From IMG/VR virus record IMGVR_UViG_3300032086_002730, positions 1 through 32,140 of that record: a stretch of DNA of 32,140 nucleotides; one strand, given 5' to 3'. Positions 22,465-30,463 of this stretch are shown one piece after another (position 1 is the first letter of the stretch; every line of letters begins with the position of its first letter). The notes under the pieces are model-generated. The model had not been told where the DNA came from. It did no database searches and worked only from the letters and a program-made list of their open reading frames with translations. Origin of the DNA: a virus. A program made the translations under genes and the position numbers.

Positions 22465-23090
22465 TTATCACACTTCAACCGCATGCGAATCCTGCGTGCA
22501 GATGCCTCTGCAACCGCTGCATAGAACGGGCTGATGACTTCAGCTTTCTTTTCAGGTTCTTTCATTTTTCTACTGATCTCGTGGATCTCATCAACGAAAC
22601 CAAGGTCATAAGCCTGCTCTGCTGACATCCAAGTTTCTGCTTCCATCATTGCAAGCAGTTCATCTTCAGGCAGATCGGTTTTGTCTCCGTAGGCAGAGGC
22701 AATGTCAGCATCCATCAATTCAAGGATGTCAGCCATGCTTCGGAATTCAACGCTGTTTCCCATCGCGACTGTCCAAGCACGATGAATCATGAACTTTGCA
22801 TTTGAGTTCATGACAACGCGATCAGCAGCACATGCAATGACAGTTGCAATGCTTGCACAGATTGCGTCAATATGAACCGTGACGCTGCCACTGTACTGCA
22901 TAATTGCGTTGTAGATCGACAATCCATCTGTGACGCTTCCACCTTCGCTGTCGAGCAAGATGGTGACATCTTCTCCTGCGTGCTCAGACAGAGCACTCAA
23001 AAAGTCATCTGCTGAAATATGGTTTTCAAAGTCACCGATGCCACCACGCATGGTGATGGTTTTTGCTGTTGGATTAGTTTCAAGTTTCAT
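22461..23090 (-). CDS. ClpP-like prohead protease
   Basis: The 209-residue protein starts at ATG 23090, with GAGGA nearby; an earlier in-frame start at 23138 lies within the portal gene. The ClpP fold is clear: LLDSEGGSVTDGLSIYNAI, the nucleophile S80 in AICASIATVIA and H103 in FMIHRAW, with the ETWMSAEQAYDLGFVDEI end typical of phage S14 head proteases. It likely trims the capsid N-terminal scaffold during maturation. It overlaps the portal stop by 11 bp. The C-terminal tail is basic. Confidence 0.88.
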   Translation of the reverse strand: MKLETNPTAKTITMRGGIGDFENHISADDFLSALSEHAGEDVTILLDSEGGSVTDGLSIYNAIMQYSGSVTVHIDAICASIATVIACAADRVVMNSNAKFMIHRAWTVAMGNSVEFRSMADILELMDADIASAYGDKTDLPEDELLAMMEAETWMSAEQAYDLGFVDEIHEISRKMKEPEKKAEVISPFYAAVAEASARRIRMRLKCDN

Positions 23091-24381
23091 CTTGATCTTC
23101 CTCAATTTGAGTTTCTGGTTCTTCTCCACCTTTTGCAAGGTCGTTGTCTTGTGGGATATTTCCGCTACCTGCGTAGTAATCCTCGTCCAGACCTTCGACT
23201 GGATTCATTCCATGAATCGCACGCACTTCGTTACCTGAGATCACTCCTTGTTGACGCAGGGTTGATGTGTAGCTTGCAAGGAACTCAAGGTTGTTGTTGT
23301 AGATACTTCTTGCGTCCATGCAGTACCTGAAAGAACCTGCTGACCGCTGACGTTTGCTAAGTAGCTTGAGATCACATTCGTTCTCAATCTTTGCAATCCA
23401 TCGACCGAGGCAATTAGTCAGGTACGCTGACTGTCGCTCTGTGACAGACTTGTAAGATCCACCTGAGTTGTCACCGAGGACTGTCTCAAGCAGGAAGATG
23501 ATAGCTTGGCTTTCACGCCCGAACTGACGCTGAGAAACGTACCCAGTGCTGTTAGTGTCATGAGGCAAGACCTGTGCCTTCATGCCTTCTCTGATCATTC
23601 CGGTCTTGCCAGTATTATCGAGTCCTTCGTGAGCCTCGTTAAACTGATCTAAAAAGTCTTGAGCTTCTTTGGCAGTTCGGAAAGCTCCGCGTGGTGCTTC
23701 CAGCAGTAAACCTGGTCGCCCTGCATTTCTGAACGTCGAGCCAGATGCTTCAGCACCAGCTATGGCAAGCCCAAACTGATCACGCATGATGTCAAGCAGG
23801 CTTTCTCCCCACCAACCATTTCGAGACAGTCCCATGATGACGAGCACATCGCGGTCAGGAAGTCGATACATCGTTCGATCTCTGCCGGTTTCTGCTTTGA
23901 GAGTTCCTACAGCAGTTCCATCATCAATGCTGACCAGATGCCAGCGTTCACCTTCTGCAACAACGGTTGTTGTGTCTTCTGCTTGAATAGGAAGCAGGCC
24001 AATCGGCTGGCCGAGACTGTTACGCTCGATGTAGGCTCTTCCGTTTCCGTACAAAAGTGCATCGAGCATGACTTTTTCAATCAGCGTGAACTTGGTGAAA
24101 TACTCATTTGGATTGCGTATTGCCTTGGCCCCGAAGTCACTTGGGAACGGCATCTCCTTGCCGTCTTTCATCTCTTTGCAGGTGATAGGCATTTGGGCCA
24201 AGTGACCGCTGATCTTGCTGACCGCGTTGAACACCTCTGGAATACCTAAGACGCTACGCATGGTGATGGGGATGCCACTGGAGGACTCACCACCACCAAG
24301 CATCTGGACAAGCCAGTCTGAAGGGTTTTTCAGGCTTGACGTTGCTTGAGCAAACATCTCACCTACTTTGCTGATAAACAT
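23080..24381 (-). CDS. Portal protein (HK97 type)
   Basis: The 433-residue protein carries the HK97-family portal pattern: an EVFNAVSKISGHLAQMPITC N-terminal helix, MLDALLYGNGRAYIERN, YRLPDRDVLVIMGLSRNGWWGES, and GPG-free but typical EKIENECDLKLLSKRQR and YNNNLEFLASYTSTLRQQGVIS toward the C-terminus, ending in an acidic tail. It forms the dodecameric channel at the unique vertex through which terminase pumps DNA. It lies between the large terminase (9-nt gap) and the prohead protease genes. Confidence 0.88.
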   Translation of the reverse strand: MFISKVGEMFAQATSSLKNPSDWLVQMLGGGESSSGIPITMRSVLGIPEVFNAVSKISGHLAQMPITCKEMKDGKEMPFPSDFGAKAIRNPNEYFTKFTLIEKVMLDALLYGNGRAYIERNSLGQPIGLLPIQAEDTTTVVAEGERWHLVSIDDGTAVGTLKAETGRDRTMYRLPDRDVLVIMGLSRNGWWGESLLDIMRDQFGLAIAGAEASGSTFRNAGRPGLLLEAPRGAFRTAKEAQDFLDQFNEAHEGLDNTGKTGMIREGMKAQVLPHDTNSTGYVSQRQFGRESQAIIFLLETVLGDNSGGSYKSVTERQSAYLTNCLGRWIAKIENECDLKLLSKRQRSAGSFRYCMDARSIYNNNLEFLASYTSTLRQQGVISGNEVRAIHGMNPVEGLDEDYYAGSGNIPQDNDLAKGGEEPETQIEEDQDET

Positions 24382-24390
24382 GTTTCGATC

Positions 24391-26127
24391 CTAATATGTG
24401 AAGTAGCCATTTGATTTGGATGATGCATGCATCGCGCGTCCCAGTGCCATCGTCATGGCAACAACACCGTCAATTTTCTCAGCCGAAGCTTTTTTATCGA
24501 ACATCACTCTGTCTTGACGGTCATGAACAAGCACTGCATTGCCTATCATCCACTTCAGGCAGGGGTTGCCATCGTGCAGAAACCGGCCATCAGCAATGCA
24601 TGCACGCAATTCTTGAATTGGTTCGTTTTGATACCTGCATGACTGCGTCATCGATGCCGGCTCAAGACCTTCTGTTTCTAGCCTTTCTGCTGTGCTCTGA
24701 GAGTTGTAAGGATCGTAGGCAACATCATAACATCGATACTTCTGACATGCTCTCAGCAAATCCCTTTCTAACTCATTGGTAGGGAACCTGGTCGTTCTGA
24801 TGAGGTCATTCTCGACGAAGTCAGCAAACGGTCTTTGCGTGATGTCCCGCGTTGTGTCGGTCGAGATGTATTGCCACGTTCTGGCCTCGTATCGGTAGAT
24901 CGGGACTTCAGGTGCATGTTCATCGACCTGCGTGAACTCCCCGGTTTCAAATCGAGCCACCAGTGCAAATGCGGCCAAGTCGTCGCGTCCTCCGAGGTCA
25001 ACGCCACAACCGACTGCATCAGCATCTTCCCAGTCTGAGAACTCACCTGCACAAGCATCCCACTGTTCCAAGTCGAAAGCAGCAGAGTTGCTTGATGTCA
25101 CGATGTTGCAGTGATACTTCTTAAATCGACGCTCAACGATGACATCTGTCTTGGCAGGCTTGGCTTGGTCTTCAAGGTACTCAGGCATGATGGTCACACC
25201 GAGGCACGGGTTTGCTTTGATCCAGTTTTCGGGATCGTAGACATCGTCATCTTCATCGAGTTCATAATTCAGAAAGAAGTAGCTTTCATCGTCGAAATCG
25301 CCAGAGACTACACCTTTGCCGTAGTTGTATTGCTCAAGCCACAGAAACGAGTTGTCGTTGCCTGCTGTGGTGATGAACAGAGTCAACGGTTGTGACCTAG
25401 CACCACCTTGTGTCAACATCGTTTCGACGAATGCTTTCTGACCTCCATCACTTCTGAACGCTGCCAGTTCATCGATGACTGTCAGTGATGCCGAGAATCC
25501 ATCGAGTGGTTTGTCTGAGCCAACGCAGAAGATTGTGCCTTGGTTGTGTTTGAAGAATATCTGGTTGTTCTTCAGCGTGCTCATGGAAGACAGTTCTTCC
25601 GACTGAGAACGCATGCGACACGCTTCAGCAAAGACAACTCGACTGGCTTGTTCTTTTTTTGTAGCTGCAAGAAGCACCTGGGCTACATTCTCAAACCCTT
25701 TGCTAACTGGGTTGTAATCCATCGAGCCAGCAAACAATGCAATGGCAGCAGCAAGCGTTGACTTACCATTCTTGCGTGCAGGCGAAACCATTGCCTTTGA
25801 AAACCTGCGGCAGTCATCTGATGTTTTTTTCCATCCGAAGATTGAAGCAACAGCAAAAACTTGCCAAGGCTGGAGCACCAACGGTTGACCAACATCACGC
25901 CCGATAGAGTGTTTGATCATCACCGGAAAAAACGAAACGACTGCTTCTGCGTAGTCACGGTCAAAGTAGTACGGGAAGTCATCGGTGCGTTGTTTTTCAA
26001 GATCACGGAGGTGACGCTCGACTGCATTTTTGACTGTCTTGCAACTTCGGATCTCACCAGAGAGCACATCCTCAATGTACTGATCCATTTCTTCCATTGG
26101 TTGGTAGTGCTCGAAATCAAACGACAT
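24391..26127 (-). CDS. Large terminase subunit
   Basis: The 578-residue packaging motor has an ATPase domain with SPARKNGKST (Walker A, residues 115-124) and LTVIDELAAF (Walker B, 215-224), then coupling motif LFITTAGN (~250-257). The nuclease domain has its first catalytic Asp in GCGVDLGGRDDLAAF (D377) and later ARTWQYISTDTTRD and VAYDPYNS segments. The pattern is that of the HK97/P27-associated terminase family. The start ATG overlaps the small-subunit TAA by 1 bp. Confidence 0.92.
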   Translation of the reverse strand: MSFDFEHYQPMEEMDQYIEDVLSGEIRSCKTVKNAVERHLRDLEKQRTDDFPYYFDRDYAEAVVSFFPVMIKHSIGRDVGQPLVLQPWQVFAVASIFGWKKTSDDCRRFSKAMVSPARKNGKSTLAAAIALFAGSMDYNPVSKGFENVAQVLLAATKKEQASRVVFAEACRMRSQSEELSSMSTLKNNQIFFKHNQGTIFCVGSDKPLDGFSASLTVIDELAAFRSDGGQKAFVETMLTQGGARSQPLTLFITTAGNDNSFLWLEQYNYGKGVVSGDFDDESYFFLNYELDEDDDVYDPENWIKANPCLGVTIMPEYLEDQAKPAKTDVIVERRFKKYHCNIVTSSNSAAFDLEQWDACAGEFSDWEDADAVGCGVDLGGRDDLAAFALVARFETGEFTQVDEHAPEVPIYRYEARTWQYISTDTTRDITQRPFADFVENDLIRTTRFPTNELERDLLRACQKYRCYDVAYDPYNSQSTAERLETEGLEPASMTQSCRYQNEPIQELRACIADGRFLHDGNPCLKWMIGNAVLVHDRQDRVMFDKKASAEKIDGVVAMTMALGRAMHASSKSNGYFTY

Positions 26128-26612
26128 TACTTGCCGCCTAGTTTTTCAAGCAACTGGCCTACCTTGTCACTCTGCTTCGGACCCTGTGGTGTAGCCAAGC
26201 GAGTCCGCGCTGATGGAGTCAGTGCAAGCTCTTGCAGCAGTTTCATGTGATTCGCCAGAAAGCGATGATAATTCACTGCGTGGACAGTGCTCTTACCACC
26301 ACCTCGCTGGCTTTCGATTTCTATCCCGTCTTTACGCATGGCTTGGATGCACAGCAGCAACTCTCGATAGTTACATGCGTAGGTTTCGATGATGGGACCA
26401 TCCTGTTCACTGAGGCATCCCATCTTCTGCATAGAATCGCAGGTTTCCTCAAATATCTGGAGAGTCAGATCATCTGCCTGACAGACGAGAGAGGGTTTGG
26501 GGCGACCATCGATAGCTTCGATAGGCAAGATTCTTGTTCTTGCTTTTTCTTTATAGTGACCCTCGATTTTCGCAAGGGTCGGATGTGCCGGGGCTTTCCC
26601 TCGCCTTTCCAT
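26127..26612 (-). CDS. Small terminase subunit (P27 type)
   Basis: The 161-residue protein has a basic N-terminus (ERRGKAPAHPTLAKIEGHYKEKAR) and the P27-family helical body (LTLQIFEETCDSMQKMGCLSEQDGPIIETYACNY). It ends with the family's YHRFLANHMKLLQELALTPSAR helix and a short linker. It would recognise packaging-initiation sites and feed DNA to the large subunit. First gene after the promoter at 26662-26689; GAGAGAG precedes the ATG. Confidence 0.85.
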   Translation of the reverse strand: MERRGKAPAHPTLAKIEGHYKEKARTRILPIEAIDGRPKPSLVCQADDLTLQIFEETCDSMQKMGCLSEQDGPIIETYACNYRELLLCIQAMRKDGIEIESQRGGGKSTVHAVNYHRFLANHMKLLQELALTPSARTRLATPQGPKQSDKVGQLLEKLGGK

Positions 26613-26661
26613 ACCACTCTCTCATCTGCCAGACTATCCTCAACCACAAGGAGATGCACCT

Positions 26662-26689
26662 ATATTAGCCAGATGACCCAAAGTGTCAA
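26662..26689 (-). promoter_or_regulatory. Late promoter before small terminase
   Basis: On the minus strand TTGACA (26689-26684), a 16-nt spacer and TAATAT (26667-26662) lead into the terminase operon; transcription should begin ~26655. A second TTGACA (26704-26699) overlaps the stop of the upstream primase gene, 15 nt upstream of the first. Confidence 0.7.
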
Positions 26690-26700
26690 GCATGTGGCTG

Positions 26701-28866
26701 TCAACTGACCAATGCGTAATACAAAATGCCGTCTTTACCCTGCTCAAGTCGTATCCGATCTGACTCAAGCAGATCCTCGATGACATCCTTTCGGGTCTTT
26801 TTAGACAATTTGTCATAAACGCTAATTCGGCCTTTTGGTATCCGACCACCGCGATTCTTCAGTGCAGTGAGCACTTTTTGACGATCTGCGTCAGCTTGTG
26901 ACTTCACCAGTTCTGTTTGAACCTTGTGAATGCTTCGGTAGGTCAGGCGTTTGACGATGAGGATTGCACGCAGGGTATCGGCCACCTCGACGACTCCGTT
27001 TTGGACTGGTCCTAGCCGTGAGCACGCGAAGAGGAGTGCAAGTTTCTGGATTTTGTCTGCGGTACGCCTCCAGAGTCCTGTGTTTTCTTTCCCGCGTGTT
27101 GAGTTGAGTTTGATCTCATCAGACAGAGCAAGCAATTCGTTTTTTGAATCTTTACTGAATGTCCAGTTCAGGCGATTGCCGGGAAACGACTCAGGAGGCA
27201 AATTGCCGTGAGAACTTGCATCGTTCCAAGCTTTAGCTTTATCAACGATGCTCTCGGTTGCAGTCATCTGCTGGTAGATGCGTCCGAGTGAAATGTCGTA
27301 ATTCTCCTGACTGAATATCAGCAGTCTACCTAGCAGTCCATCGTTCACGCTGTCAGGAGAGAACCGCGAATAGAAAAGATCAGGAGTCGTCGTCCCGTAG
27401 ATGATCGGAAACGGTTCGCGCACTATGATGTTGTTCTTTGCATCGGCGCGACAATTGGGTTTCCATTCTGGATCACCGGACGATGAATAAGCCTGCTTAA
27501 GAAGTTTGCCGGTCTTTGCCATGTAATGATTAGCATCACCCATCTCACCGAACATCTCTGCTATCTCATCAAGCTGGAAGAGTTGCACGTTCTGAGTCTC
27601 AAGTGATTTCACAAACCCCTCGCCGGAAGAGAGCACTTCGGCACCTAGCACATCAGAGAAACCTGCACGATAGAGGGTGTCCCGCGTGAGCTTGCGGCCA
27701 AAGTCTTTGCCTGCACCCGATGGTGCAAGGCCGACCATGAAAAGGTTTGGGTGCGTGCCTTCAGCAGTGACTTTTCCGCAGGTGATAGCGGACATGGTTG
27801 CAAGAGCACTAGCAAACGCAAGCTCTGGTAACCATGACTCAGCAAGCTCTTTATTACGCTGCATGATCTCCGAGATTAAGCCAGGTGCGTAGAAGTCTAC
27901 ATCTTTGAGCTCATACTTCTTTCTCGACTGCGCAGACTCCCAAAGTTGTCTAACATCGAGCACCATCTCATCAGTGTGCTCAATAGGCTCATACCTGAAC
28001 TCTGACTCACCCTTTGGCTCCCTCGGCGTGCCGTTCTTGTTTGACGACTTCACCAAGCTTGTGACCTCAGTGAGAGTCAATGGTGGTGAGACATTCGCAA
28101 GTTGCCACTGCTGAAGCAGTGCAATCACCATCGAAGATTCAAGGCCGAAGGAAAACAAATGACCAGCAAGCCCGAACAGTGAAGAGTTCCTGCTTCCTTC
28201 AGAGATAGGTCCAATCTTAGAGAGGTAAAGGGTTGCACGCTCAACACTTGACTGGCCTGAAGGCATGACAGTTTGTTGTTGTGGTTCAGGTTGCTCGTTG
28301 GTTTGATTGAGTGCAACCTTAACGGCATTGCGTAGCATGTCGGGATCGTCTTTCCCGAAGTTTCCTTCATTGGGAATCACATCTCCTGTGATTGTCCAAA
28401 ATCTACTTTTGCCGTAGACCTCGATAGCCTGAGTTCCTTCGATGATATTCCTGCAACGGAATCCTTTCGGCTTTTCTCCAGCAACCAGTGCCTTGAACCC
28501 TTTTCCGCTGGGGGATACCTCCGCGTAGCAATCACGCTTGATGAGATCCCAAACCTCTCTGGCCCAAGGTTGCATCTCACCTGACTCAGTAAAGCAGTCA
28601 TCGAAATCAAAGCCGGTCACCGGATGATCGCAATCTTGGGTTCCGATCTCGAAAGCCAATCCGAGGTTGTCATGCTCGCGGCTGAGTTGCTTGTGAGCTT
28701 CGACTGCAATGTCAAAAGTCGTCCAAGTTGACGGGTCATTTGACCTTGCTGACTTCATCCCCGAAGTAGCCTGAATGGGGATCTTTCTTCCCTTAACGTC
28801 TTTCCAGAGATGCCATCGAGGGATGATTTTTAGCGAATCTGGAATTTCTGAATATTGAACTTTCAT
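26701..28866 (-). CDS. Primase-polymerase / DUF3987-type helicase
   Basis: The start at 28866 (721 residues, MKVQYSEIPDS...) is preferred because the first 22 residues of a longer frame from 28932 look non-coding; neither start has a strong ribosome site. The N-terminal part resembles phage prim-pol proteins: IPRWHLWKDV, then GTQDCDHPVTGFDFDDCF with acidic FDFDD (~86-90) and PSGKGFKAL. A PriCT-like helical linker follows (SRNSSLFGLAGHLFSFGLESS, ~225-280). The C-terminal ATPase has Walker A GLAPSGAGKD (379-388), QLFQLDEIAEM as Walker B, and a DUF3987-like body. It primes and unwinds at the phage origin, probably in the adjacent AT-rich region. Confidence 0.75.
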   Translation of the reverse strand: MKVQYSEIPDSLKIIPRWHLWKDVKGRKIPIQATSGMKSARSNDPSTWTTFDIAVEAHKQLSREHDNLGLAFEIGTQDCDHPVTGFDFDDCFTESGEMQPWAREVWDLIKRDCYAEVSPSGKGFKALVAGEKPKGFRCRNIIEGTQAIEVYGKSRFWTITGDVIPNEGNFGKDDPDMLRNAVKVALNQTNEQPEPQQQTVMPSGQSSVERATLYLSKIGPISEGSRNSSLFGLAGHLFSFGLESSMVIALLQQWQLANVSPPLTLTEVTSLVKSSNKNGTPREPKGESEFRYEPIEHTDEMVLDVRQLWESAQSRKKYELKDVDFYAPGLISEIMQRNKELAESWLPELAFASALATMSAITCGKVTAEGTHPNLFMVGLAPSGAGKDFGRKLTRDTLYRAGFSDVLGAEVLSSGEGFVKSLETQNVQLFQLDEIAEMFGEMGDANHYMAKTGKLLKQAYSSSGDPEWKPNCRADAKNNIIVREPFPIIYGTTTPDLFYSRFSPDSVNDGLLGRLLIFSQENYDISLGRIYQQMTATESIVDKAKAWNDASSHGNLPPESFPGNRLNWTFSKDSKNELLALSDEIKLNSTRGKENTGLWRRTADKIQKLALLFACSRLGPVQNGVVEVADTLRAILIVKRLTYRSIHKVQTELVKSQADADRQKVLTALKNRGGRIPKGRISVYDKLSKKTRKDVIEDLLESDRIRLEQGKDGILYYALVS

Positions 28867-28936
28867 GGTCTGAAAATCTGTGGTTGAGGACGAGGTTCGA
28901 CGGAGTGTCTCACCAATCGGGGGGTAGAGCATCTTA

Positions 28937-28954
28937 CTCGGATGGTCATCCGAG
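28937..28954. promoter_or_regulatory. Perfect 18-bp palindrome, operator candidate
   Basis: CTCGGATG and CATCCGAG are separated by 2 nt. A perfect two-fold site of this size upstream of the primase gene is typical for a dimeric repressor. The XRE-type regulator encoded at 29404 is a possible binder; this is inference. Confidence 0.6.
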
Positions 28955-28980
28955 GCAATATCAAATCTGAAAAACGGTCT

Positions 28981-29071
28981 TTTTCATCTCGTTTTCATGA
29001 AAAAAAAGAACGCAGAAAGAGCGTAAATAACGTAATAATAATAATAATATATATATTTTCATACTTTTCAT
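28981..29071. repeat. TTTTCAT heptamers flanking TAA/TA tract, possible origin
   Basis: TTTTCAT occurs at 28981, 28992, 29056 and 29065, as two close pairs either side of a (TAA)n(TA)n tract at 29033-29059. Iteron-like repeats next to an AT-rich stretch and a primase/helicase gene suggest an origin or a regulatory cluster. Not proven. Confidence 0.45.
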
Positions 29072-29281
29072 CTATACCCTTTGTCTCTTCTTTCTTTTCT
29101 TTGCTTGATCGTGTTTAGGGGTCTGAAAAAACGGAAAAACGTGAAAATGGATTTTGGCTTTTTTGGTTTCTAGTGAATCGGCCTAGCGTTCCAGATCCCG
29201 CAGTCGATCCTAGCCACCTGAGAGCCTCTGTGTGGCCTTTGGATCAAAATCCTGTCTCATCACACACGATTTAGGCAAAAT

Positions 29282-29340
29282 GGGCAGGATGGGGCATTCT
29301 GCGGCCTCAGAGAGATATGAAAAAAATGGCCCATCTGCCC
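29282..29340. repeat. Long imperfect inverted repeat
   Basis: GGGCAGGATGGGGCATT (29282-29298) and AATGGCCCATCTGCCC (29325-29340) are near-complementary arms (one bulge, one mismatch) around a 26-nt loop, followed by TTGTTTTT. It could act as a plus-strand terminator or a structured element just before the XRE promoter. Confidence 0.6.
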
Positions 29341-29370
29341 TTGTTTTTAGGTCGGGGAAGTGCCTATATT
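29341..29370 (+). promoter_or_regulatory. Candidate promoter for XRE/early operon
   Basis: TTGTTT (29341-29346), an 18-nt spacer and TATATT (29365-29370) precede the XRE start at 29404 by ~34 nt. It is directly adjacent to the inverted repeat. Confidence 0.5.
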
Positions 29371-29403
29371 CGGTTTTCCGGTCAACCACCAATGGAGTCA
29401 AAA

Positions 29404-29769
29404 ATGCCAAGAGGCATGTTCGACGCGGAAGGATTCTTCGCCGTTCTGGATGGACATCGAATTCAACGAGACGCGACTTGGCGACAGGTCGCGAAGGAGT
29501 CGGGCGTGAGCCCTTCGACGCTGACGCGGATGGCCCAAGGTAAACGGCCCGATGTGGATAGCCTGGTCTCGCTATTGGCGTGGTCTGGCGAATCGGCCGA
29601 TAGCTTTATGGTTGTTGACGGCGAGAAAACTGCCACCACAGACGCTCTTGCCAACGTGACCGCTCAGTTTCGGAAAGACCCGCGTCTTCCGCCCGAAGCA
29701 AAGGCGGCGATCGAGGCAACGGTGAAGGCGCTTTACGAACAGTTCGCAACAACACGGAAGGCGAAATAG
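29404..29769 (+). CDS. XRE-family helix-turn-helix regulator
   Basis: The 121-residue protein starts at ATG 29404, with GGAG 6 nt upstream; an upstream in-frame ATG at 29317 lacks one. The HTH is clear: ATWRQVAKESGVSPSTLTRMAQGKRPDVDSL (residues ~24-54), followed by an acidic middle and a helical C-terminus (PPEAKAAIEATVKALYEQF). Base composition is distinctly GC-rich here (38 G+C of 60 at 29461-29520, against 24 of 60 at 30421-30480), suggesting recent acquisition. It is the only clear DNA-binding regulator in the window and first in the right-hand operon. Confidence 0.8.
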   Translation: MPRGMFDAEGFFAVLDGHRIQRDATWRQVAKESGVSPSTLTRMAQGKRPDVDSLVSLLAWSGESADSFMVVDGEKTATTDALANVTAQFRKDPRLPPEAKAAIEATVKALYEQFATTRKAK

Positions 29770-29771
29770 CC

Positions 29772-29948
29772 ATGGCGTTTCGGTTTAGGCGAGGCTTCAA
29801 AACCGAAGCCGAAGGCCATGCTCTTGAGCTTCGAGGTGAGCTTAACTTGGCGGACCAGATGCTGACAACTACCCCTGCGAATCTTGCGGGGAAAGCAAAG
29901 TTCAAGGTCCAGACAATCTTCTCGCGATGGGACTCGTTGAATGACTAG
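29772..29948 (+). pseudogene. ImmA/IrrE-like N-terminal remnant
   Basis: This 58-residue frame begins 2 nt after the XRE stop. Its opening (FRFRRGFKTEAEGHALELRGELNL) closely resembles the start of ImmA/IrrE-type metallopeptidases that usually follow an XRE regulator. A full protein would be several times longer and carry HExxH, which is absent here; the frame stops at TAG 29946-29948 after ...SRWDSLND. Probably a truncated relic of a host or prophage XRE-ImmA pair. It may still be translated, since the next gene's start overlaps it by 8 bp. Confidence 0.5.
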
Positions 29949-30192
29949 CTACACAGTCAGTTTCGACTTTCGTGAGTCATTGGGATCTTACGAAGGCGAG
30001 GTCATCGACAAGAAAGCCAGGTTTGAGGAACTTGAAACAGTTCTACGCAACATGCAAGCAAAGTGTAAATCTTCAAAAGATTACCCTCATGTCAAAATCC
30101 GCTGGGGAATTTTCCGCGAGACTTTGATCTCAGGTGATATCGAAAAATGCTTGCGTGCAGTTTCAACAAAAAAAATTGAGAAGCAGGATTAG
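29941..30192 (+). CDS. Small hypothetical protein, 83 residues
   Basis: The start at 29941 overlaps the preceding remnant by 8 bp, with GGGA ~8 nt upstream. The first strand (TSYTVSFDFRESLGSYEGEV) is followed by helical, Lys/Glu-rich sequence (KKARFEELETVLRNMQAKCK) and a C-terminal DIEKCLRAVSTKK. No family recognised. From here on, base composition returns to that of the rest of the window. Confidence 0.55.
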   Translation: MTSYTVSFDFRESLGSYEGEVIDKKARFEELETVLRNMQAKCKSSKDYPHVKIRWGIFRETLISGDIEKCLRAVSTKKIEKQD

Positions 30193-30201
30193 GAGAAAAA
30201 G

Positions 30202-30345
30202 ATGCCTAGCCGAGACTGGAGAACAGTAAATCGTGCGATTGATTCAATTTGGGAAATCATCATGACGATAGAGCTTTCAGACGAGGAAAGAGAGCAACTG
30301 TCTAGTCAAATGAAAAAACTTTACGAGATCAGGAAGAGATCATGA
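30202..30345 (+). CDS. 47-residue early-type protein
   Basis: The protein begins PSRDWRTVNRAIDSIWEII. It has an excellent ribosome site (AGGAG with a short A-rich spacer) and a helical, charged composition (SDEEREQLSSQMKKLYEIRKRS). The stop overlaps the next start as ATGA. Function unknown; translation is well supported by the ribosome site. Confidence 0.6.
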   Translation: MPSRDWRTVNRAIDSIWEIIMTIELSDEEREQLSSQMKKLYEIRKRS

Positions 30346-30449
30346 GTTTCTACAGTTATTTTATCATTACGATGGCAACTTTGCCTGCCATCGCGGGAAT
30401 GATAACAATTGCAATCAGCATTGCTGATGACTTCAACCACAACCGATGA
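30342..30449 (+). CDS. 35-residue single-TM protein
   Basis: Sequence pattern SFYSYFIITMATLPAIAG then MITIAISIADDFNHNR gives one membrane helix and a short polar tail. GGAAGAG precedes the ATG. The start overlaps the preceding stop (ATGA). Its own stop lies just before the ribosome site of the next gene. Such tiny membrane proteins are common in phage early regions. Confidence 0.5.
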   Translation: MSFYSYFIITMATLPAIAGMITIAISIADDFNHNR

Positions 30450-30463
30450 AAAAGGAAAACGAG

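Larger units (their letters stand above)
28867..29403. other. Gene-free control region
   Basis: This ~540-bp stretch between the divergent primase and XRE genes holds an 18-bp palindrome (28937-28954), four TTTTCAT heptamers with a TAA/TA tract (28981-29071), an inverted repeat (29282-29340) and a promoter toward the XRE gene (29341-29370). No convincing gene is seen. It is the best place in the window for early promoters, operators and a replication origin. Confidence 0.7.

Noticed and set aside
28867-28932. Extra 22 residues at the primase N-terminus
   Set aside because: No ribosome site and an atypical sequence; the family-like start is at 28866. Not fully excluded.
29210-29543. Overlapping frames on both strands before and within the XRE gene
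   Set aside because: They lack ribosome sites and family resemblance; composition fits shadows of the XRE gene and inverted repeat.
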